Below are positions 35,216 to 39,208 of a stretch of DNA of 39,208 nucleotides, piece after piece (within the stretch, counting starts at the first letter, position 1; each line of letters opens with the position of its first letter). This stretch comes from Lachnospiraceae bacterium (GTDB lineage Bacteria; Bacillota; Clostridia; Lachnospirales; Lachnospiraceae). The stretch lies in contig JAILOD010000177.1 in the NCBI GenBank assembly GCA_024691015.1, positions 1 to 39,208 on the forward strand. Direction: 5' to 3'. A program made the position numbers and the translations under genes. The notes under the pieces were generated by a model. The model did not search any database, was not told where the DNA came from, and worked only from the letters and a program-made list of their open reading frames with translations.

Positions 35216-35270
35216 TTTGACTTAATGAGGATTTCGGCAGTCAAATTAGACTTCCGGAGTCTTTATTTTT
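35216..35270 (+). promoter_or_regulatory. Attenuator-like leader with competing hairpins
   Basis: Hairpin 1 pairs TTTGACT (35216-35222) with AGTCAAA (35239-35245). Hairpin 2 pairs AGACT (35248-35252) with AGTCT (35258-35262) and is followed by TTTATTTTT. The second arm of hairpin 1 and the first arm of hairpin 2 can also pair (AGTC/GACT), giving exclusive folds. The final stem is short, so termination strength is doubtful. Confidence 0.4.
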
Positions 35271-35309
35271 ATGTCAAAAAAATTATAAATTTTTAATGGA
35301 GGATTGAAT

Positions 35310-36734
35310 ATGAGCAATCTCACAAACAGTTCAGCGGGTAAGCGTATCTTAAGCCTACTCGATGAAAACAGTTTCGTTGAAATTGGTGCAGGTGTTCTTG
35401 CCAGAAATACCGATTTCTCAACGGAAAAGACCGATGCTCCCGGAGACGGCGTTATCACCGGCTACGGAGCTATTGATGACGCTCTGGTATATGTTTACAG
35501 CCAGGATGCATCAGTACTCGGCGGATCAATAGGTGAAATGCATGCTAAAAAGATACTTCGCCTTTACGATCTTGCTTCAAAGACCGGTTCACCGGTTATC
35601 GGACTCATTGATTCCACAGGCTTAAGGATCAACGAATCCACCGACGCATTATTTGCACTCGGAAAGCTCTACAAGCGTCAGACACAGCTTTCCGGAGTTG
35701 TCCCCCAGATTACGGCCGTTTTCGGTAATGCCGGCGGCGGGCTTGCAGTTCTTGCAGGTCTTTCGGATTTCACCTTTGTAGAAGGAAAGAAGGGCAAGCT
35801 TTTCATCAGCTCACCTGATTCTATCAAGGGCAATTATGAAGAGAAGCTGGATACTGCTTCAGGAGCATTCCAGGCTTCGGTAGGAGCTGTTGATGTAGTA
35901 GAGGACGATGAGAATACTCTCATTTCCCGTATTCGTGAGCTCATAACCTTCCTTCCTGTCAACTTCGAAACAGAAGCATATATCGGTGATTCAGAGGACG
36001 ACTTAAACAGAGCCGCTTCCGATATGGCTAACTGCAAGGAGGATACATTGCTTGCCCTTCAGAGAATTGCAGACGACAACAATTTCTTCGAGACAAAGAG
36101 TGCCTACGGAAAGAATATGGTCTGCGGCTTTATGAGATTAAACGGTGCTACTGTAGGTGCGGTTGCAAACCGTGCGGCTAACACAGCATCCGACGAGAAG
36201 TTCGATAACGTTCTCAACATGCAGGGCAGCTACAAAGCAGCACAGTTCGTTAAATTCTGTGATGCTTTCAACATTCCCATTCTCACACTTACAAACGTTA
36301 AGGGCTATTGCAACTGCGAGCATGCTGCACGCGGTCTTGCTCATGCGGTTTCAAACATGGTTGCCGCTTTTGCAGGTGCAACTGTTCCCAGAGTAAACGT
36401 TATCATCGGAGAGGCTTACGGTTCTGCATCACTTGCAATGAATTCCATCGCTACAGGCTGTGATGTAACCTACGCCTGGAAGGATGCAAAGATCGCTGCC
36501 ATCGATGCAAAGCACGCTGCAGAGATCCTCCTTGACGGTAAGGAAATGTCCGAGATCAACAAAAAGGCCGAGGAATACGATAAGGTTCAGGCAAGCGCTG
36601 CAAGTGCAGCCGCAAGAGGCTACGTTGATACCGTTATCGATCCCGCGGACACCAGAAAATATGTTATCGGCGCCTTTGAGATGCTTTACTCAAAGGATCT
36701 TGCAGTGATCGATAAAAAACACGGAACTCATTAA
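35310..36734 (+). CDS. Carboxyltransferase subunit, MmdA/transcarboxylase-12S type
   Basis: 474 residues from ATG 35310 (GGAGGA 6 bases upstream; a TTG at 35304 touches that site). It is a crotonase-fold acyl-CoA carboxyltransferase with two halves: GDGVITGYGAIDDALVYVYS, VFGNAGGGLAVLAGLSDFTF and, in the second half, TNVKGYCNCEHAARGLAHAV and VIIGEAYGSASLAMNS. The Gly-rich turns form the oxyanion holes. It is somewhat shorter than usual MmdA/12S (about 510). It should move CO2 between biotin and an acyl-CoA such as methylmalonyl-CoA; the exact acyl-CoA cannot be told. First gene of the operon. Confidence 0.88.
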   Translation: MSNLTNSSAGKRILSLLDENSFVEIGAGVLARNTDFSTEKTDAPGDGVITGYGAIDDALVYVYSQDASVLGGSIGEMHAKKILRLYDLASKTGSPVIGLIDSTGLRINESTDALFALGKLYKRQTQLSGVVPQITAVFGNAGGGLAVLAGLSDFTFVEGKKGKLFISSPDSIKGNYEEKLDTASGAFQASVGAVDVVEDDENTLISRIRELITFLPVNFETEAYIGDSEDDLNRAASDMANCKEDTLLALQRIADDNNFFETKSAYGKNMVCGFMRLNGATVGAVANRAANTASDEKFDNVLNMQGSYKAAQFVKFCDAFNIPILTLTNVKGYCNCEHAARGLAHAVSNMVAAFAGATVPRVNVIIGEAYGSASLAMNSIATGCDVTYAWKDAKIAAIDAKHAAEILLDGKEMSEINKKAEEYDKVQASAASAAARGYVDTVIDPADTRKYVIGAFEMLYSKDLAVIDKKHGTH

Positions 36735-36752
36735 AAGAAAGGAAGATACCTG

Positions 36753-37571
36753 ATGAATAAAATATCCAAAAAGCTTTCTTTGGTATCCTGCCTGTTAGCA
36801 CTTGTTCTGTCCATCGTCGGCTGCGGCGCAAAGGGCCCGGATTACGATCCTCAGATGGTAGGCCAGGCCGCTAAGGGAATGATCACTGTTTTATCAAGTG
36901 TCAATCCTCTTTATTACGACCAGGTTGCAGCCTTTAACGAAGACGATCTCGATGAAGTTGTAGCTATGTATAAGCAGCAGGGACTCAACATGGAGCCCGC
37001 AGCTTTCTCGGATGGTTTTGCATCTTATATGAATTCACTTACAACGCTGGGTGAAGTCGTTAAGATCTCCGATGTCGAAAAGATCGACTACAGTAACGGA
37101 GAGATCACTGCACATATCGCTATTACAGGTAGTGAGACCTATCCGAACGGTCAGCCCCGTACTGCGGATGCTGAGGTCGTTATGGACAAAAACTACAAGG
37201 TTAAGAGTGCGGCAGTCAATATTAACCAGACTACTTCAGAAAAGCTTTCACACGCAGGACTTAACACTCTTCTCGGAATGGGCACAACATTCACGGTGCT
37301 TATCCTCATAAGTCTTGTGATCTACCTGCTTTCATTCGTTCCCAAGATGATTTCCGGAGAGGGCAAGAAGAAAGCAGCCGAAGAGAGCACATCTACAGGA
37401 AATAAGGCTCTTGATCAGATAGCACAGAAGGAAGATGCTGCAAAAGCCGAAGCAGACAATACCGCTTTGATCGCAGTTATCAGTGCTGCCATTGCCGCTT
37501 ACGAGAGCGAGGCAACAGGAAGAGTTGTAACACCGGACACCTTTGTTGTCCGTTCATTAAAAAAACATTGA
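36753..37571 (+). CDS. OadG-like gamma subunit fused to an extracellular lipoprotein domain
   Basis: 272 residues, while plain OadG is under 100. A lipoprotein signal (LALVLSIVGC, Cys about 24) leads into an external domain of about 150 residues (PQMVGQAAKGMITVLSSVNP, and so on). The OadG membrane helix follows (about 178-203: GLNTLLGMGTTFTVLILISL, VIYLLSFVPK). A charged linker and a conserved tail (ALIAVISAAIAAYESEATGR, VVTPDTFVVRSLKKH) complete it. The gamma subunit assembles the sodium-pump decarboxylase; here it would also carry a surface domain of unknown function. It lies between the carboxyltransferase and biotin carrier genes. Confidence 0.85.
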   Translation: MNKISKKLSLVSCLLALVLSIVGCGAKGPDYDPQMVGQAAKGMITVLSSVNPLYYDQVAAFNEDDLDEVVAMYKQQGLNMEPAAFSDGFASYMNSLTTLGEVVKISDVEKIDYSNGEITAHIAITGSETYPNGQPRTADAEVVMDKNYKVKSAAVNINQTTSEKLSHAGLNTLLGMGTTFTVLILISLVIYLLSFVPKMISGEGKKKAAEESTSTGNKALDQIAQKEDAAKAEADNTALIAVISAAIAAYESEATGRVVTPDTFVVRSLKKH

Positions 37572-37592
37572 TTTCAAATAGGAGATAAAATC

Positions 37593-37973
37593 ATGAAGAA
37601 CTATACAATTACAGTAAACGGAACAGCTTATGATGTAACTGTTGACGAAAAGGGTGGCGCATCAGCACCTGCAGCCGCTCCCGCAGCAGCTCCCAAGGCA
37701 GCAGCTCCTGCACCTGCAGCAGCACCCGCTCCCGCAGCAGCTCCTTCAGCCGGTGCCGGAAGCGTTCGTATCGAAGCCGGTGCAGCAGGAAAGGTATTCA
37801 AGGTTGAGGCCAGCGTAGGTCAGGCTGTTAAGAAGGGTGACACAGTTATCATCATCGAAGCTATGAAAATGGAGATCCCCGTTGTGGCTCCCCAGGACGG
37901 TACAGTTGCAAGCATCGACTGCGCAGTAGGCGATCCTTGTGAGGCCGGCGCACTTCTTGCTACACTCAAATAA
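37593..37973 (+). CDS. Biotin carrier protein of the decarboxylase complex
   Basis: 126 residues. A short N-terminal strand pair (MKNYTITVNGTAYDVTVDEK) is joined by an Ala/Pro-rich flexible linker (about 24-56) to a biotinyl domain (57-126). The biotin lysine is K92 in IIEAMKMEI. The linker lets the biotin swing between carboxyltransferase and the membrane subunit. It resembles MmdC and the 1.3S subunit of transcarboxylase. Confidence 0.95.
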   Translation: MKNYTITVNGTAYDVTVDEKGGASAPAAAPAAAPKAAAPAPAAAPAPAAAPSAGAGSVRIEAGAAGKVFKVEASVGQAVKKGDTVIIIEAMKMEIPVVAPQDGTVASIDCAVGDPCEAGALLATLK

Positions 37974-37995
37974 TAAAGCTGAAAAGAGGTAAAAA

Positions 37996-39120
37996 ATGGA
38001 TTATATTGTCGAAACTATATCAAATCTTGCCGCACAGTCAGCTTTTCAGAACATGACATTTGGTAATGTGGCAATGATATTCGTCGCTTGTATATTCTTA
38101 TATCTTGCGATTGTTAAGGGTTTCGAGCCGTTACTTCTGGTTCCCATAGCATTTGGTATGCTCCTTGTTAATATCTATCCCGATATCATGCAGGAGGGTG
38201 GACTTTTCTACTTCTTCTTCAAGCTTGATGAATGGACGATATTACCCTGCCTGATCTTTATGGGCGTGGGAGCCATGACAGATTTCGGTCCGCTTATTGC
38301 GAACCCTAAGAGCTTTTTCCTTGGTGCAGCCGCTCAGTTCGGTATTTTTGCAGCATATTTCGGAGCTATCGCTTTAGGCTTCAATGAAAAGGCTGCAGCA
38401 GCTATTTCAATCATCGGCGGTGCAGATGGACCTACATCCATCTTCCTTGCAAACAGGCTTTCACAGCAGTCCCTTTTAGGGCCTATCGCTGTTGCGGCAT
38501 ATTCATATATGTCACTTGTGCCTATCATCCAGCCGCCTATCATGAAGCTTCTCACAACCAAGAGAGAGCGCGCTATCAAAATGGAACAGCTCCGTCCTGT
38601 TACAAAGCTCGAAAGAGTACTGTTCCCCATAGTTGTTACAATAGTTGTTACCTGCATCCTTCCCACAACAGCTCCTCTTATCGGTATGCTGATGCTCGGA
38701 AACCTTTTCCGTGAGTGCGGCGTTGTTCGTCAGCTGCAGGAAACAGCAAGTAACGCTCTTATGTACATCGTTGTTATCTTGCTGGGTACTTCAGTAGGTG
38801 CTACAACATCAGCCGAAGCTTTCTTGAATGTTACAACGATCAAGATCGTTATCTTAGGTCTCATTGCATTCTGCTTCGGTACCGCCGCAGGTTGTCTGTT
38901 CGGTAAGCTTATGTGTGTTCTTTCCGGATACAAGATCAACCCGCTTATCGGATCAGCCGGAGTTTCGGCCGTTCCCATGGCTGCCCGTGTTTCACAGAAG
39001 GTCGGTGCGGAATCCGATCCCACGAACTTCCTCCTGATGCACGCTATGGGTCCTAACGTTGCCGGAGTTATCGGTACTGCCGTTGTTGCAGGTACCTTCA
39101 TGGCTATATTCGGTGTATAA
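37996..39120 (+). CDS. Sodium-pumping decarboxylase beta subunit (OadB/MmdB family)
   Basis: 374 residues, polytopic. It decarboxylates carboxy-biotin and pumps Na+ outward. Key conserved parts are visible: IIGGADGPTSIFLANRL with the Asp of the ion path, YMSLVPIIQPPIMKLLTT, MLGNLFRECGVVRQL and LIGSAGVSAVPMAARVSQKV. It begins 22 bases after the biotin carrier and is followed after 32 bases by an OadA-like gene. It is shorter at the N-terminus than some OadB proteins but looks complete. Confidence 0.95.
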   Translation: MDYIVETISNLAAQSAFQNMTFGNVAMIFVACIFLYLAIVKGFEPLLLVPIAFGMLLVNIYPDIMQEGGLFYFFFKLDEWTILPCLIFMGVGAMTDFGPLIANPKSFFLGAAAQFGIFAAYFGAIALGFNEKAAAAISIIGGADGPTSIFLANRLSQQSLLGPIAVAAYSYMSLVPIIQPPIMKLLTTKRERAIKMEQLRPVTKLERVLFPIVVTIVVTCILPTTAPLIGMLMLGNLFRECGVVRQLQETASNALMYIVVILLGTSVGATTSAEAFLNVTTIKIVILGLIAFCFGTAAGCLFGKLMCVLSGYKINPLIGSAGVSAVPMAARVSQKVGAESDPTNFLLMHAMGPNVAGVIGTAVVAGTFMAIFGV

Positions 39121-39152
39121 TATAATAGTTTAAACAGAAAGGAAATAAAATT

Positions 39153-39208
39153 ATGGCAGAAGATATTGCAAAAAAGCCGGTCGGCATTACCGAGACCATA
39201 TTAAGAGA
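39153..39208 (+). CDS. OadA-like carboxyltransferase, start only (cut by window end)
   Basis: Only 18 residues are visible: MAEDIAKKPVGITETILR. The phrase P.GITET.LR is the standard beginning of oxaloacetate decarboxylase alpha / pyruvate carboxylase B-type carboxyltransferases. The ribosome site is GAAAGGA. Position in the operon fits OadA, which would take CO2 from oxaloacetate or give it to pyruvate. Domains further on, including any biotin domain, are outside the window. Confidence 0.75.
   Translation, partial: MAEDIAKKPVGITETILR

Noticed and set aside
37660-37760. Short tandem repeats rich in GCA/GCT
   Set aside because: This is the normal Ala/Pro linker of a biotin carrier protein.

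Overview
The window looks like chromosomal DNA of an anaerobic Firmicute, most likely a Lachnospiraceae relative (Butyrivibrio/Pseudobutyrivibrio/Roseburia-like). This is inferred from gene content and protein style: Rex, a Re-type citrate synthase beside NADP isocitrate dehydrogenase, an ACT plus PFL (DUF711) pair, a sodium-pumping decarboxylase operon, an NHLM-type peptide exporter, strong AGGAGG ribosome sites and sigma-A promoters. No RNA genes, CRISPR arrays or insertion sequences were seen. Nearly all genes lie on the + strand; the exceptions are an AP2-domain gene (8272-9081) and an ABC-F gene (24706-26628).

Region 1 (1-8250) is the accessory part and the best candidate for a little-described system. 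One apparent operon encodes a diguanylate cyclase (cut by the window edge), a membrane HD-GYP-like protein whose HD pair reads LD, a TRAP-type solute-binding lipoprotein without its permease, a double-receiver response regulator with no output domain, a 74-residue stub of an NHLM HlyD-like secretion protein, a C39-peptidase ABC exporter, a second NHLM ABC exporter, and a Ser/Thr/Gly/Ala-rich peptide with a double-glycine leader. It ends at a bidirectional terminator. Sensing, c-di-GMP signalling and peptide export therefore appear to be linked.

Region 2 (8250-9925) holds an AP2/degenerate-HNH protein on the minus strand and the decayed remains of a GGDEF gene.

Region 3 (9850-13420) is a purine salvage unit: an AzgA-type purine permease behind a strong promoter, adenine deaminase, and a small zinc-binding membrane protein of the anti-sigma type.

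Region 4 (13429-24675) is mostly housekeeping: polA, coaE, a large FtsA-like actin ATPase with beta-grasp-like C-terminal units, a WalJ-like metallo-hydrolase, an ACT/PFL pair, and then Re-citrate synthase with icd. The last two would take acetyl-CoA and oxaloacetate towards 2-oxoglutarate and glutamate; no aconitase is in the window.

Region 5 (24706-35105): an ABC-F protein is divergent from rex. Rex has a perfect sigma-A promoter that overlaps a Rex-like operator. After rex come a coiled-coil protein of unknown function, the bifunctional NAD(P)HX repair enzyme (possibly with an ACG start), alanine racemase, a CBS/CorC protein, a YebC-family protein, an unknown protein, a metallophosphoesterase, and scpA/scpB.

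Region 6 (35106-39208) is a sodium-pump decarboxylase operon preceded by a palindrome, an extended -10 promoter and an attenuator-like leader. It carries a 12S/MmdA-type carboxyltransferase, a lipoprotein-OadG fusion, a biotin carrier, OadB and the start of OadA. Having both carboxyltransferase types around one biotin carrier suggests a membrane-coupled, transcarboxylase-like complex.
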